Assembly: GCF_025463825.1 (NCBI RefSeq)
Contig: NZ_JAODBG010000096.1
Coordinates: 1 to 47,630 of the forward strand
Direction: 5' to 3'
DNA: 47,630 nucleotides
Source: Cryobacterium sp.
GTDB taxonomy: Bacteria; Actinomycetota; Actinomycetes; Actinomycetales; Microbacteriaceae
Shown here: positions 10,436 through 19,298 of the stretch, piece by piece
Layout of the letters: the number at the start of each line of letters is the position of its first letter
Numbering within the stretch: the first letter of the stretch is position 1
Made by a program: the position numbers and the translations under genes
The notes under the pieces: model-generated
What the model saw: only the letters and a program-made list of their open reading frames with translations
What the model was told of the DNA's origin: nothing
The model's database searches: none

Positions 10436-10526
10436 GATGAACTCCTCCGCACATGTCGGTGGTGCGAACGCGACCATGCTAAACCCGCGACAGGTGCCCG
10501 GCTACGGGCTGGAACCCGTCGGGACG

Positions 10527-11105
10527 CTACTTCTTGGCAGCCTCCTTGGCGGCGGCCTTGACCGCGCGCTTGCTCTCGCGCACCTTCGCGAGCGACTCCG
10601 GGTCGACGATGTCGGCCACCGACTTGAGCGAGCCTTCCTCGCCGTAGGGGGCGGATGCTTCCCGCCAGCCGGCCGCCGTCAGGCCCAGCCGCTTGCCGAG
10701 CAGGGCCAGGAAGATTTTCGCCTTCTGTTCCCCGAACCCGGGCAGGGCTTTGAGTCGGCGCAACACCTCGGCGCCGTCGGGATCGTCGGCGGTCCAGATC
10801 GACGCCGCGTCGCCGTTCCAGTCCTCGGCGACGACACCGGCGAGGGTCTGCACCCGGCCGGCCATCGAACCGGGGAACCTGTGCACCGCTGGCGTCTGCC
10901 GGAACACCTCCACGAAGGCGTCCGGTTCGTACTCGGCGAGGGTCTTCGCGTCCAGGGTGCCGATCCGGTGGCGGATCTTGGCCGGGCCGGCGAACGCGGC
11001 CTCCATCGCGATCTGCTGATCGAGCAGCATCCCGAGCAGAAGCGCGAAAGGGTCTTCGCTGAGCAGGGTGTCCGCGGCGTCATCGCCGGTGAGATGCAGT
11101 GTCAT
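10527..11105 (-). CDS. HhH-GPD-type base-excision repair protein
   Basis: A 192-residue protein of the actinobacterial HhH-GPD-type base-excision repair family. It shows FALLLGMLLDQQIAMEAAFA near the N terminus, as in DNA glycosylases of the Nth/AlkA fold, and a helix-hairpin-helix LKALPGFGEQKAKIFLALLG at about 118-137. The C terminus is rich in Lys and Ala (KRAVKAAAKEAAKK) and probably contacts DNA. It is shorter than classical glycosylases and the usual catalytic Lys/Asp positions are not obvious, so enzymatic activity is inferred only from family naming. Start ATG at 11105 (MTLHLTGDD); no clear Shine-Dalgarno. Confidence 0.82.
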   Translation of the reverse strand: MTLHLTGDDAADTLLSEDPFALLLGMLLDQQIAMEAAFAGPAKIRHRIGTLDAKTLAEYEPDAFVEVFRQTPAVHRFPGSMAGRVQTLAGVVAEDWNGDAASIWTADDPDGAEVLRRLKALPGFGEQKAKIFLALLGKRLGLTAAGWREASAPYGEEGSLKSVADIVDPESLAKVRESKRAVKAAAKEAAKK

Positions 11106-11378
11106 CGGGCCATTCTGCCACCGTCCCGCCACCGCCGGCCCCGCCGTGTCCGTAGGCCGCTCGACATGCCCTGGCTGCGCATCGACGCCGCCGGACGAAC
11201 AGCCCGAGCGCGGCCCGCCAGATACAACCGCGCTCGTCACGCCCCCAGTATGGAACTGCCCCGCGAAAACCGCATCCAGCCCCCGACCGGCACTTTGGGG
11301 GGTGTTCCCTACCGTTGGCAGCGCGGCGGGACGATGCCAGCATGACAACACGGCTCCGCCGGACGGAAAGAGGACACC

Positions 11379-11699
11379 ATGTTGGACGTACCCGCAGGAA
11401 GCGTGATGCGCAGCTGGACCGGCTGGATCGCGCCGAAATCCCGTGCCGAGTATGCCGCGTACATGGAGCGCACCGGCTTGGCGGACTACCGCTCGACCTC
11501 AGGGAACCTGGGCGCGTTGATCGTGTTCCGGGACCTGCCCGACGGCCGCTGCGAGGTGCGCACGGTGTCCTTCTGGCGTTCCTACGCGCACATCGAATCC
11601 TTCGCCGGCGAAGACATCGAACTGGCGGTCTTCTACCCCGAAGACGACCGGTTCCTGCTTGACCGGGAGCTCATCGTCGCCCATTTCGAGGTCGCCTGA
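11379..11699 (+). CDS. Small ABM-superfamily-like protein
   Basis: A 106-residue protein resembling dimeric alpha+beta-barrel proteins of the antibiotic-biosynthesis-monooxygenase type. Features are SWTGWIAPKSRAEYAAYMER at the N terminus, GLADYRSTSGNLGALIVFRD in the middle, and the conserved end IELAVFYPEDDRFLLDRE. Members of this subgroup are uncharacterised; heme-degrading or ring-oxidising roles are known only for more distant relatives. The start ATG has AGAGGA a few bases upstream. The preceding 273 bp between it and the repair gene contains the divergent upstream regions and nothing else I can identify. Confidence 0.7.
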   Translation: MLDVPAGSVMRSWTGWIAPKSRAEYAAYMERTGLADYRSTSGNLGALIVFRDLPDGRCEVRTVSFWRSYAHIESFAGEDIELAVFYPEDDRFLLDRELIVAHFEVA

Positions 11700-11756
11700 C
11701 CGTGGCGCGCATTCCGGGGCTCGCGACAACCGCCGCTTCGGGCCGATGATGTCTGC

Positions 11757-12782
11757 ATGGATGCCGTCGACGCCCTCAATGAGATCGCCTTCTGGTTAGA
11801 GCGTGCACTGGCGCCCGCTTTCAAGGTGCAGGCCTTCCGCAAAGCGGCTGGCATCATCCAAGACCTGCCGGCCGCGGACGTCGCCGAGCGGGCGCGCACG
11901 AAACGGCTGACTAGTCTGAAGGGCATCGGCGGCCGCTCCGCCGAGGTGATCGGGCAGGCCGTGGCCGGGGTGGTGCCTGACTACCTCGAGAACCTGCGCC
12001 AGCGCGGCACCGAACCGCTGACCAGCGGCGGTCACGAGTTGCGCGCCCAGCTTCGCGGCGACCTGCACGCGCACAGCGACTGGTCCGACGGCAGCACGTC
12101 GATCGAGCTGATGATGGCCGCCGCCCGCACGCTGGGCCGGGAGTACCAGGCGCTCACCGACCACTCCCCCAGCCTGACGATCGCAAACGGGCTCAGCGGC
12201 GACCGGTTGGCGGAACAACTCGACGTCCTCGCTAGCCTGAGCGACCCGGCCGCCGCGACGGGAGTGCGAGTGCTCACCGGCATCGAAGTCGACATCCTCG
12301 AAGACGGCCGGCTGGACCAGACGCCGGAGCTGCTCTCTCGGCTGGACATCGTCGTCGCCAGCGTGCATTCCAAGCTGCGCGCCGACACGCTGAGCATGAC
12401 CCAGCGAATGCTCGCCGGGGTGCGTGACCCGCACACCAACGTGCTTGGCCACTGCACCGGCCGGCTCGTCAGCGGCACTCGGGGCACCCGCCCACCGTCG
12501 ACCTTCGACGCCGACCAGGTGTTCGCCGCCTGCGCAGAGAACGATGTGGCGGTCGAGATCAACTCCCGGCCAGAGCGCCAGGACCCGCCGGACGACCTCA
12601 TCCGGGTCGCCCTCGCCGCGGGCTGCCTGTTCAGCATCGACACCGACGCGCACGCCCCCGGGCACCTGGACTTCCTGGCCTACGGCGCCGAACGCGCCCA
12701 GGCGGCCGGGGTGCCCGCCGATCGCATCGTCACCACCTGGCCGGTCGACAAGCTGCTGGCCTGGTCCCGGGCCGACCGCTGA
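11757..12782 (+). CDS. PHP-domain phosphoesterase with helix-hairpin-helix N terminus
   Basis: A 341-residue protein built like the C-terminal part of family X polymerases: a helix-hairpin-helix at about 40-65 (TSLKGIGGRSAEVIGQAVAG) followed by a PHP metal-dependent phosphoesterase. Metal-binding motifs are in order: GDLHAHSDWSDGS, ALTDHSPS, TGIEVDILEDG, IVVASVHSKL, NVLGHCTGRL, VEINSRPERQDPP and FSIDTDAHAPGHLDF. No polymerase domain is present. A role in DNA or nucleotide phosphate ester hydrolysis, possibly repair, is likely; the substrate is unknown. Start ATG 11757 (MDAVDALNE) lacks a clear Shine-Dalgarno. It stands 86 bp before the mycothiol dehydrogenase gene. Confidence 0.87.
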   Translation: MDAVDALNEIAFWLERALAPAFKVQAFRKAAGIIQDLPAADVAERARTKRLTSLKGIGGRSAEVIGQAVAGVVPDYLENLRQRGTEPLTSGGHELRAQLRGDLHAHSDWSDGSTSIELMMAAARTLGREYQALTDHSPSLTIANGLSGDRLAEQLDVLASLSDPAAATGVRVLTGIEVDILEDGRLDQTPELLSRLDIVVASVHSKLRADTLSMTQRMLAGVRDPHTNVLGHCTGRLVSGTRGTRPPSTFDADQVFAACAENDVAVEINSRPERQDPPDDLIRVALAAGCLFSIDTDAHAPGHLDFLAYGAERAQAAGVPADRIVTTWPVDKLLAWSRADR

Positions 12783-12868
12783 GCCAGGCTGGCTAGCGGC
12801 CGGTCAGCATGCTTCGATAGGTTGGAAGCCTGCCGACACCGGCTGCCCGGCCACCCACGAGGAGCTCC

Positions 12869-13963
12869 ATGCCCATCACCGTTCACGGCGCGATCGCCCG
12901 CTCGAAGGGAGCTCCCGTGGAGCTCACCGACATCGTCATCCCCGACCCCGGTTTCGGCGAGGTCGTCGTCGACATCGAAACCTGCGGTGTCTGTCACACC
13001 GACTTCCACTACAAGGAAGGGGGCATCAACGACGACTTCCCGTTCCTGCTCGGGCATGAGGCGGCCGGCCGGGTGAGCGTGATCGGCCACGGCGTGACCC
13101 ATGTGGCCGTCGGCGACTTCGTGGTGCTCAACTGGCGCGCCGTCTGCGGTGACTGCCGGGCCTGTACCCGGGCCGAGCCCTGGTACTGCTTCAATACCTT
13201 CAACGCCACCCAGAAGATGACCCTGGTCGACGGCACCGAATTGAGCCCGGCTCTGGGGATCGGCGCATTCGCCGAGAAGACCCTTGTGCACGAACGCCAG
13301 TGCACCAAGGTGAACCCGGAGGCCGACCCCGCAGCCGTCGGCCTGCTCGGCTGCGGCATCATGGCCGGTATCGGCGCCGCCATGAACACCGGCAACGTCT
13401 CCCCCGGGAACTCCGTGGCCGTGATCGGCTGCGGCGGCGTGGGCGACGCCGCGGTGGTGGGTTCCACGCTCGCCGGCGCGAGCACGATCATCGCGATCGA
13501 CCGGGACGCCAAGAAGCTCGCCAAGGCCTCCGAGTTCGGCGCCACACACACCATCGATTCGTCCGGCCTCGACGAAGACGGCGTCGTCGCCGCGGTGCAG
13601 GCCCTCACCGGTGGGTTCGGCGCGGATGTCGTCATCGACGCCGTCGGCCGCCCCGAGACCTGGCGGCAGGCGTTCTACGCCCGCGACCTGGCCGGCACCG
13701 TGGTGCTCGTCGGCGTGCCGACGCCCGACATGAAGCTAGAGATTCCCCTCGCGGATGTCTTCGGCCGCGGCGGTTCGCTCAAGAGCTCCTGGTACGGCGA
13801 CTGCCTCCCAGAGCGGGACTTTCCGATGCTCACCGAGCTGTACCTGCAAGGCCGGCTGCCGCTGGCCGATTTCGTGAGTGAACGCATCGGCATCGATGAG
13901 ATCGAGGCGGCCTTCGCCAAGATGGCCTCGGGCGACGTGCTGCGTTCGGTGGTGGTGCTCTGA
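12869..13963 (+). CDS. mscR: S-(hydroxymethyl)mycothiol dehydrogenase
   Basis: A 364-residue zinc-dependent class III-type alcohol dehydrogenase that oxidises the formaldehyde-mycothiol adduct with NAD; members also reduce S-nitrosomycothiol. Catalytic zinc site: [10 protein letters not shown] and GHEAAGRV. Structural zinc site: four cysteines in [18 protein letters not shown]-binding Rossmann motif: [12 protein letters not shown]. The long match to mycobacterial MscR separates it from ordinary alcohol dehydrogenases. The ATG at 12869 has GAGGAG five bases upstream. It overlaps the MBL-fold gene by one base (TGATG), the arrangement seen in actinobacterial mycothiol formaldehyde-detoxification operons. 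Mycothiol use supports the actinobacterial origin. Confidence 0.92.
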   Translation: MPITVHGAIARSKGAPVELTDIVIPDPGFGEVVVDIETCGVCHTDFHYKEGGINDDFPFLLGHEAAGRVSVIGHGVTHVAVGDFVVLNWRAVCGDCRACTRAEPWYCFNTFNATQKMTLVDGTELSPALGIGAFAEKTLVHERQCTKVNPEADPAAVGLLGCGIMAGIGAAMNTGNVSPGNSVAVIGCGGVGDAAVVGSTLAGASTIIAIDRDAKKLAKASEFGATHTIDSSGLDEDGVVAAVQALTGGFGADVVIDAVGRPETWRQAFYARDLAGTVVLVGVPTPDMKLEIPLADVFGRGGSLKSSWYGDCLPERDFPMLTELYLQGRLPLADFVSERIGIDEIEAAFAKMASGDVLRSVVVL

Positions 13964-14592
13964 TGGGCGCGCGCATCGAGCACCTCGTCACCGAGGGCAC
14001 CTTCGACCTCGACGGCGGCAGCTGGGCGTTGGAGAACAACGTCTGGATCGTCGGCGATGACACCGAATGCGTGGTGATCGACGCCGCCCACAACGCCGAG
14101 GCGATCCTCGACGCGGTCGGCGATCGCACCCTGCTGGGCATCCTCAGCACCCACGCGCACAACGACCACATCGGCGCCGCCGGTGCCGTCGCGGCCGCCA
14201 CGGACGCCCCGGTCTACCTGCACCCGGACGACCGGATGCTCTGGGACGTCGTCTACCCGGATGCCGCACCGCAACGCGAGCTGGCCCACGGCGACAGCCT
14301 GAGCGTGGCCGGCATCGAACTCCAGGTCATCCACACGCCGGGGCATTCCCCCGGTTCGGTGTGTTTCTACGCGCCCACGTTCGGCACCCTGTTCAGCGGC
14401 GACACCCTGTTCCAGGGCGGCCCCGGGGCAACCGGCCGCTCGTACAGCGACTTCCCCACGATCATCGAGTCGATCACGACGAAGCTGCTCAGCCTGCCGG
14501 CCGAGACCGTCGTGAACACCGGCCACGGCGAGTCGACCTCGATCGGCGCGGAGTCCCCCGACCTGCCGGCCTGGATCGCCCGCGGCCACTAG
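13963..14592 (+). CDS. MBL-fold metallo-hydrolase of the mycothiol formaldehyde operon
   Basis: A 209-residue glyoxalase-II-like metallo-beta-lactamase-fold enzyme. Metal ligands are in STHAHNDHIGAAGA (HxHxDH), HTPGHSPGSVCFY, FSGDTLFQGGPGATGRS and NTGHGEST. Co-translated with the mycothiol dehydrogenase (one-base overlap), it is expected to hydrolyse the S-formylmycothiol product, releasing mycothiol and formate; that is inference from the conserved pairing. The ATG gives [13 protein letters not shown] strong hairpin lies 19 bases after the stop codon. Confidence 0.9.
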   Translation: MGARIEHLVTEGTFDLDGGSWALENNVWIVGDDTECVVIDAAHNAEAILDAVGDRTLLGILSTHAHNDHIGAAGAVAAATDAPVYLHPDDRMLWDVVYPDAAPQRELAHGDSLSVAGIELQVIHTPGHSPGSVCFYAPTFGTLFSGDTLFQGGPGATGRSYSDFPTIIESITTKLLSLPAETVVNTGHGESTSIGAESPDLPAWIARGH

Positions 14593-14930
14593 CCCGCGCC
14601 GACTCGACTCGCCGCAAAGTGCCCCGTGAATGCGTTCCAAGGGGCACTTTTCGGCAAATGACGACCGACCGTCAGGTCGAGGATGCGTTGCACCAGGGTG
14701 TGGGCCACCCGCGCATAGTCGGCTGTGCCCACCCGCTCGACGACCGTCCCGAACACTACCCAGACCTGGTCCTGCCCAGTCGCCAGCGGTGCCACCTGCC
14801 ACTCTGCCATCGCTTGGTCGACAACGTCCGCCACACCGATGAACGCCGACGGCCCTGGACACTCCAGCACGATTCGCATCTCATTGACGCGTGCTGCTCT
14901 GCCCGGGGTGACGCGCTGGGTGTCAGGCAT
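14589..14930 (-). CDS. Hypothetical protein, uncertain
   Basis: A possible 113-residue protein that I do not recognise. Its middle looks plausible as a folded domain (MRIVLECPGPSAFIGVADVV, VWVVFGTVVERVGTADYARV), with either ATG 14930 (GAGG four bases upstream) or ATG 14879 as start. Against it, the 3' part of the frame runs through the perfect hairpin at 14616-14650 and its stop overlaps the convergent MBL-fold gene by four bases, so the true C terminus or the whole gene may be different. If it is not coding, the 14593-15010 interval holds only that hairpin. Confidence 0.4.
   Translation of the reverse strand: MPDTQRVTPGRAARVNEMRIVLECPGPSAFIGVADVVDQAMAEWQVAPLATGQDQVWVVFGTVVERVGTADYARVAHTLVQRILDLTVGRHLPKSAPWNAFTGHFAASRVGAG
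14611..14655 (+). terminator. Long hairpin after the MBL-fold gene
   Basis: Perfect 10-base arms AAAGTGCCCC (14616-14625) and GGGGCACTTT (14641-14650). The stem extends outward through GCCG/CGGC across one mismatch, and a small inner GAA/TTC pairing sits in the loop. A short T-run follows the arm (CACTTTTCGG) and a complementary A-run precedes it, so it could stop transcription in both directions. Confidence 0.7.
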
Positions 14931-15010
14931 CCGGCCTCGGTCCTCTCCTCCACAGGTGGAACCCGGTGACGGAGGGCACCGGTCGCTGTCCTGATCTTGC
15001 CACTACGCGC

Positions 15011-16671
15011 TCATCCGTGGGGAGGCCGGCACAGGGGCCTCAGGGGCCTCCCTCGAGGCCCCCCGAGCAGCGACGTGCCCCGACCGACGTCGAGAAGTAC
15101 CAGGGCGCGGCGCCGATGGCCGTCCCGGATGTCCGCGTCCATGTCGTCGAGAAGGGAGAGGACCAATCTCATGCGCGGGTTGGGTTCCAGCACCGTCCGG
15201 TGGTCCTCGATGAACGTCCAGTACAGACCGTCCCAGTCGGCCGCCCATTCTCCCGCCGGAAGGTCCGACATCTTCCGCAGGTAGTTGCTCCCCGACACAT
15301 AGGGCTTCGTGGTGATCTTCGGCCCCGCGGCGAACTGGCTCATCGCGTAGACGTTGGGCACCATCACCCAGTCGTACGCGTCGATGAACATCTCCGTGAA
15401 CCACTCGTAGACCGCATCGGGATGGATTCGCAGCAGGGACATCGCGTTGCCGAGCACCATGAGCCGCTCAATGTGATGGGCCTACCCGGTGGCCAGTACA
15501 CGGGAGATCACCATGTCCACGGGCGCCAGGCCGGTGGTCGCGTCCCACCAGCCGTCCCCGAGCGCGTTCTGGTGGTCGAGCCGGTTGGCGGTGCGCATCT
15601 GGCGGCCCTGGGTTCGGTAGGTGGCGCGCATGTACTCCCGCCAGCCGATCAGCTGCCGAACAAACCCCTCTACGGATGCCAGCGGTGTGTTCTCGTCGGC
15701 ACCGTCGAGTACCGCCTGGAGCACCTCCCTCGGGTCGAGCAGGCCGATGTTCAGCGCGGCGGTGAGCAGACCGTGGTTGATGAACGGATGCTCCGTGGAG
15801 ATGGCGTCTTCGAAGGGTCCGAAATCGATCAGACGATCGTGCACGAATTCCCGCAGGTGTTCCTGGGCTTCGGCCGCGCTCGTGGGCCAGGCGAACAGCT
15901 GAGGTCGCCCGGGGCGTCCGGGAATTCGGCGCGGACCCACCCGATCGCGCTGCTCACCTCGGGAGCCACCGGGTCGTCGTTCCCATCGGCGTCGGCCATC
16001 AGGGCATCGAGATCGAAGGTTCCCTCGCGCTAGAGCACCGGATGGTGCGCGAACCGGCCCACCGAGTGCGGTGTGTACCCGCGCGGCAGCTTCTTGCGGT
16101 TCTCCGTGTCGAACGACCACCTGCCGCCGACGGGATTGCCGTCGACGAGGAGGATGCCGAGCCGGCGGCGTTGCCACTCGTAGAAGTCCTGCATGCAGGA
16201 GTCGTTGCGGGAGAACCAGTCGTCGATCTGCGCACGGTCGGTGGGGAAGTTCGGTGTCTCCAGGATGTCAGCGGAGCGCATCCGATACCCGCCCTGGGCG
16301 AGACCGGCGACCAGGTGTTGCTCGAGCCAGTCATCGACAACGTCGAACCACGCGACCAGGTTTGGCCGGCGGGTGCGGACGAAGTCGGCGAGCTGATCGT
16401 GGGAGCTACGCCCAGGATCGCTCTGGAGAACGACAACCTCGTAGCCCAGCCCGCGCAAACGCCCCGCGAAGCGGCCCATGGACGCGCGGTGCAGCACCAG
16501 CTTGTGCGAGTGGAACCGGTATTGGCGGAAGAGCAGGTCGTGCTCGATGAGCACGAAGACGGTGTCGCCCGGCGCATCCAGATGCTGTTGGAAGAGCTGA
16601 TGCGGCAACACCAAGCGCACCGGTGGGCCGTCGTTCTTACCCGCGTGCGGCAATGTTCCTGCAGCGATCAT
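15011..16671 (-). pseudogene. Photolyase/cryptochrome-related protein (DPRP family) with two TAG stops and a frameshift
   Basis: Remnant of a deoxyribodipyrimidine photolyase-related (PF04244-type) flavoprotein. Read from ATG 16671 it shows VRLVLPHQLFQQHLDAPGD and HSHKLVLHRASMGRF, then an in-frame TAG at 16030-16032 (VL/REGTFDLDALM). A one-base shift at about 15893-15903 splits FPDAPGDLS from FAWPTSAAEAQEHLREF. A second in-frame TAG at 15482-15484 breaks VISRVLATG/AHHIERLMVLGN, where homologues usually have Tyr. Flavin-binding blocks remain readable: FVRQLIGWREYMRATY and DWVMVPNVYAMSQFA. The Cys-rich Fe-S insertion of PhrB-like (6-4) photolyases is absent: between NYLRKMS and WDGLYWTF there is no Cys. 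The 80 bp to the next gene is a divergent spacer. Confidence 0.82.
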
Positions 16672-16751
16672 GTTGACTCCCAGAGTTACCGATGCACCTT
16701 CAGTCTCAAGCGGTATTCTTCTACAATGACCCAGTCGGAGCTCGACCACCG

Positions 16752-17036
16752 ATGCCTTCAGTCGTGAGCAGGATGAAGCCCCGCGATGAGTACTTCTCCC
16801 GCGAGGACCGCTATTCGCTCGGTGTCGATGAAGAATCGGGGCGCACTTACGCGTCGTTTCCGGTGAACAGCAGCGCCGTGACCTACGAGGAGTTCTACGA
16901 GCTCAGTGCTGACCAGTACCGCCGGTGGCTCGCCGACCCGGTCATTGCCGTCGCCTTCATCGAGGAGTGCCGCCGGCACGAGCACGACGACCTCCTCATG
17001 CAACAACCCGGTTGGAACAGGGGCACACCCGTGTGA
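16752..17036 (+). CDS. Conserved small protein of unknown function
   Basis: A protein of 94 residues (or 87 if the ATG at 16773 is used). It has a highly conserved look: DEYFSREDRYSLGVDEESGR, SFPVNSSAVTYEEFYEL, IEECRRHEHDDLLMQQPGWN and an RGTPV end. Similar small acidic/aromatic proteins occur in actinobacteria without assigned role. GGAG lies 11 bases before ATG 16752 and AGCAGG touches ATG 16773, so the start is undecided. It is divergent from the photolyase remnant and convergent with ychF, with a GC-rich hairpin in between. Confidence 0.7.
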   Translation: MPSVVSRMKPRDEYFSREDRYSLGVDEESGRTYASFPVNSSAVTYEEFYELSADQYRRWLADPVIAVAFIEECRRHEHDDLLMQQPGWNRGTPV

Positions 17037-17045
17037 TGGCTCCCG

Positions 17046-17064
17046 GCGAGCCCTGTGGGCTCGC
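17046..17064. terminator. GC-rich hairpin between convergent genes
   Basis: Perfect 8-base arms GCGAGCCC (17046-17053) and GGGCTCGC (17057-17064) around a TGT loop, ten bases after the stop of the small conserved protein and before the end of convergent ychF. No T-run follows. Position and stem strength suggest a bidirectional terminator. Confidence 0.5.
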
Positions 17065-17132
17065 GCCACGAGCGTGATTCGGATCTCCGCGGACAGGCTC
17101 GCGAGGTCGGCCTCATGGCCTTACATTTTGTC

Positions 17133-18206
17133 TCAGTTGTTGAAGCGGAACTCCACCACGTCGCCGTCCTGCATGACGTATTCCTTACCCTCGATGCGGG
17201 CCTTGCCCTTGGCGCGGGCTTCCACCACGGAGCCGGCGTCGACGAGGTCCTGGAAGCCGAAGACCTCTGCCTTGATGAAGCCCTTCTGGAAGTCGGTGTG
17301 GATGACTCCGGCGGCCTGCGGCGCGGTCCAGCCCTTGTGGATGGTCCAGGCGCGCGTTTCCTTGGGTCCCGCAGTGAGGTAGGTCTGCAGGCCCAGGGTG
17401 TCGAAGCCGATGCGGGCGAGCTGGTTCAGTCCGCTCTCCTCCTGGCCGGTGGACGCCAGCATCTCGGCGGCGTCCTCTTCGTCTAGTTCGGCGAGCTCGG
17501 ATTCGAGCTTGGCGTCGAGGAACACGGCGTTGGCGGGGGCGACGAGGTCGGCCAGCACGGCGAGCTTCTCGGCATCCTGCAGCACGGCCTCGTCGACGTT
17601 GAAGACGTAGATGAACGGCTTGGTGGTGAGCAAGCCGAGTTCGCGGATGGGCTCCACGTCGATCTTCGAGGCCGACAGCGGTTTGCCGGTGTCGAGGAAG
17701 GCCTGCGCTTCGAGGGCGGTCTTGAGCACGATCGGGTCGAGCTTGCGACCCTTGGTCTCCTTCTCGTACCGCACGAGCGCCTTTTCCAGCGTCTGCATGT
17801 CGGCCAGAACCAGCTCCGTGTTGATGGTCTCCATGTCGCCGGCCGGGTTCACGGCGCCGTCGACGTGCACCACGTCGGGGTCCGCGAAACCGCGGATGAC
17901 CTGCGCGATGGCGTCGGCCTCCCGAATGTTCGCCAGGAACTTGTTACCAAGGCCCTCACCCTCGCTGGCGCCGCGCACGATGCCGGCGATGTCGACGAAC
18001 GACACCGGCGCCGGCAGGATCCGCTCGCTGCCGAAGACCGTCGCCAGCTTGGCGAGTCGGTGGTCGGGCAGGTTGACGATGCCGACGTTCGGCTCGATGG
18101 TGGCGAACGGGTAGTTCGCCGCGAGCACGTTGTTCTTGGTCAGCGCGTTGAAGAGGGTGGACTTGCCAACATTGGGCAGTCCGACGATTGCAATAGTAAG
18201 AGCCAC
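17133..18206 (-). CDS. ychF: Redox-regulated ATPase YchF
   Basis: A 357-residue Obg-family P-loop protein that binds ATP rather than GTP and associates with ribosomes. Visible are the G1 loop IVGLPNVGKSTLFNALT, the switch II region VSFVDIAGIVRGASEGEG, an altered specificity motif (YVFNVDEAVL) and the C-terminal TGS-like domain ending in YVMQDGDVVEFRFNN. Length is exactly typical. The start is the GTG at 18206 giving MALTIAIVG; there is no Shine-Dalgarno, but a TACCAT -10-like hexamer ends eight bases upstream, so the mRNA may be leaderless. Divergent from the exonuclease gene with a 118 bp gap. Confidence 0.96.
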   Translation of the reverse strand: MALTIAIVGLPNVGKSTLFNALTKNNVLAANYPFATIEPNVGIVNLPDHRLAKLATVFGSERILPAPVSFVDIAGIVRGASEGEGLGNKFLANIREADAIAQVIRGFADPDVVHVDGAVNPAGDMETINTELVLADMQTLEKALVRYEKETKGRKLDPIVLKTALEAQAFLDTGKPLSASKIDVEPIRELGLLTTKPFIYVFNVDEAVLQDAEKLAVLADLVAPANAVFLDAKLESELAELDEEDAAEMLASTGQEESGLNQLARIGFDTLGLQTYLTAGPKETRAWTIHKGWTAPQAAGVIHTDFQKGFIKAEVFGFQDLVDAGSVVEARAKGKARIEGKEYVMQDGDVVEFRFNN

Positions 18207-18214
18207 GAGAGTCA

Positions 18215-18220
18215 ATGGTA
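18215..18220 (-). promoter_or_regulatory. Candidate -10 box of a leaderless ychF transcript
   Basis: On the minus strand TACCAT (TAnnnT) lies eight bases before the ychF GTG, with no ribosome binding site between. A transcript beginning seven to eight bases after this hexamer would start at the initiation codon. The -35 region is weak. Confidence 0.35.
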
Positions 18221-18324
18221 CCGGCTCAACTTGACCGTCGTTCTGCCGCGTGTTTTCGCGGCACGCGCGGCCGGGCGGATGCGGGGCGGCACGGCGGTGT
18301 CGGTAGCGCGTGAGACCATGAGGC

Positions 18325-18942
18325 GTGCCCGTCAATTTCACCGCCATCGATTTCGAAACCGCCAACTCTTCGGCTGCCTCGGCCTGCTCCGTGGGGTTGG
18401 TGAAGGTGCGCGACGGCGTCGTCGTCGACAAAATAGGCTGGTACATCCGGCCGCCGCTGGGCCATGACTTGTTTCAGGAGTGGAACATCCGCATCCACGG
18501 TATCTACCCCGAGCAGGTGGCGGATGCGCTCAGCTGGTCGCAGCAGCTGCCCGACCTCGTCGACTTCGCCGACGGGGACGTTCTCGTGGCGCACAATGCC
18601 GGCTTCGACCTGGGCGTGATCAAGACCGCGTCCACGATCACCGGCATGGACGTGCCCGACTTCCGGTACGTCTGCAGCCTGCAGGTGGCCCGCAAGACCT
18701 ACCACCTCGACTCCTACCGGCTGCCGGTCGCCGCGATGGCCGCCGGTTTCGAGGACTTCGCGCACCACGACGCCCTGGCCGACTCGGAGGCCTGCGCCGC
18801 CATCATGATCCATGCCGCCGACCGGCACGGGGCCGACAGCATCGAGGACCTGGCGCGCATCTGCGGCGTCAACGTCGGCGTGATCGGCCCGGTCGCCGCC
18901 CAGGAGCACCGCGCTACGCACGGCCCGATGGCACTGAGCTAA
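18325..18942 (+). CDS. DEDDh 3'-5' exonuclease (DnaQ-like)
   Basis: A 205-residue exonuclease resembling the proofreading subunit of DNA polymerase III. Exo I is FTAIDFETANSS (D and E ligands), Exo II is LVAHNAGFDLGVI, Exo III is HHDALADSEACAAI, giving the full DEDDh set. WYIRPPLGHDLFQEWN and IHGI match stand-alone actinobacterial exonucleases that act in DNA or RNA trimming rather than as the replicative epsilon subunit. Start GTG 18325 (MPVNFTAIDF) has GAGG directly upstream. Divergent from ychF. Confidence 0.9.
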   Translation: MPVNFTAIDFETANSSAASACSVGLVKVRDGVVVDKIGWYIRPPLGHDLFQEWNIRIHGIYPEQVADALSWSQQLPDLVDFADGDVLVAHNAGFDLGVIKTASTITGMDVPDFRYVCSLQVARKTYHLDSYRLPVAAMAAGFEDFAHHDALADSEACAAIMIHAADRHGADSIEDLARICGVNVGVIGPVAAQEHRATHGPMALS

Positions 18943-18979
18943 CTCACGCTGCACCAACCCACGCTGCGCTCAGCGCGCG

Positions 18980-19171
18980 TCAGTCGCGCCTGGGCCGACC
19001 GGTCAGGCGGCGGAACCAGGCGGAGAGCCGGCCTGTCTGCCGGTCGGTGAACTGGTTGGACAGTTTCAAGGACTCTTCGACCAGGTCACCGCCGATGAAG
19101 ATCGACTCCAACCCGCGGAGGGCGCGCTGTTCCTGCTCGGTCGCCCGCCGTCTGCGCTCCTGGTCGTCCAT
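18980..19171 (-). CDS. Small charged hypothetical protein
   Basis: A 63-residue protein starting MDDQERRRRATEQEQRALRG, followed by LESIFIGGDLVEESLKLSNQ and a basic C terminus (WFRRLTGRPRRD). It is rich in Arg and Glu and mostly helical in appearance, with no membrane segment. I do not recognise a family. It sits convergent to the exonuclease and divergent from rmuC. The internal ATG at 19171 is preferred because upstream codons are Pro/Gly-rich. Confidence 0.55.
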   Translation of the reverse strand: MDDQERRRRATEQEQRALRGLESIFIGGDLVEESLKLSNQFTDRQTGRLSAWFRRLTGRPRRD

Positions 19172-19298
19172 GCGGCCCGAGCCTACGCCACCGGGCGCGA
19201 GCCAAGGCGGATGCGGCCGAACCATGCCCCGACGCGCTGCGACCGCGACTCGCGCCCGGCCTGCCGGCGGTGTCGGTGGCCGCTGTCAGACTGGCCGC

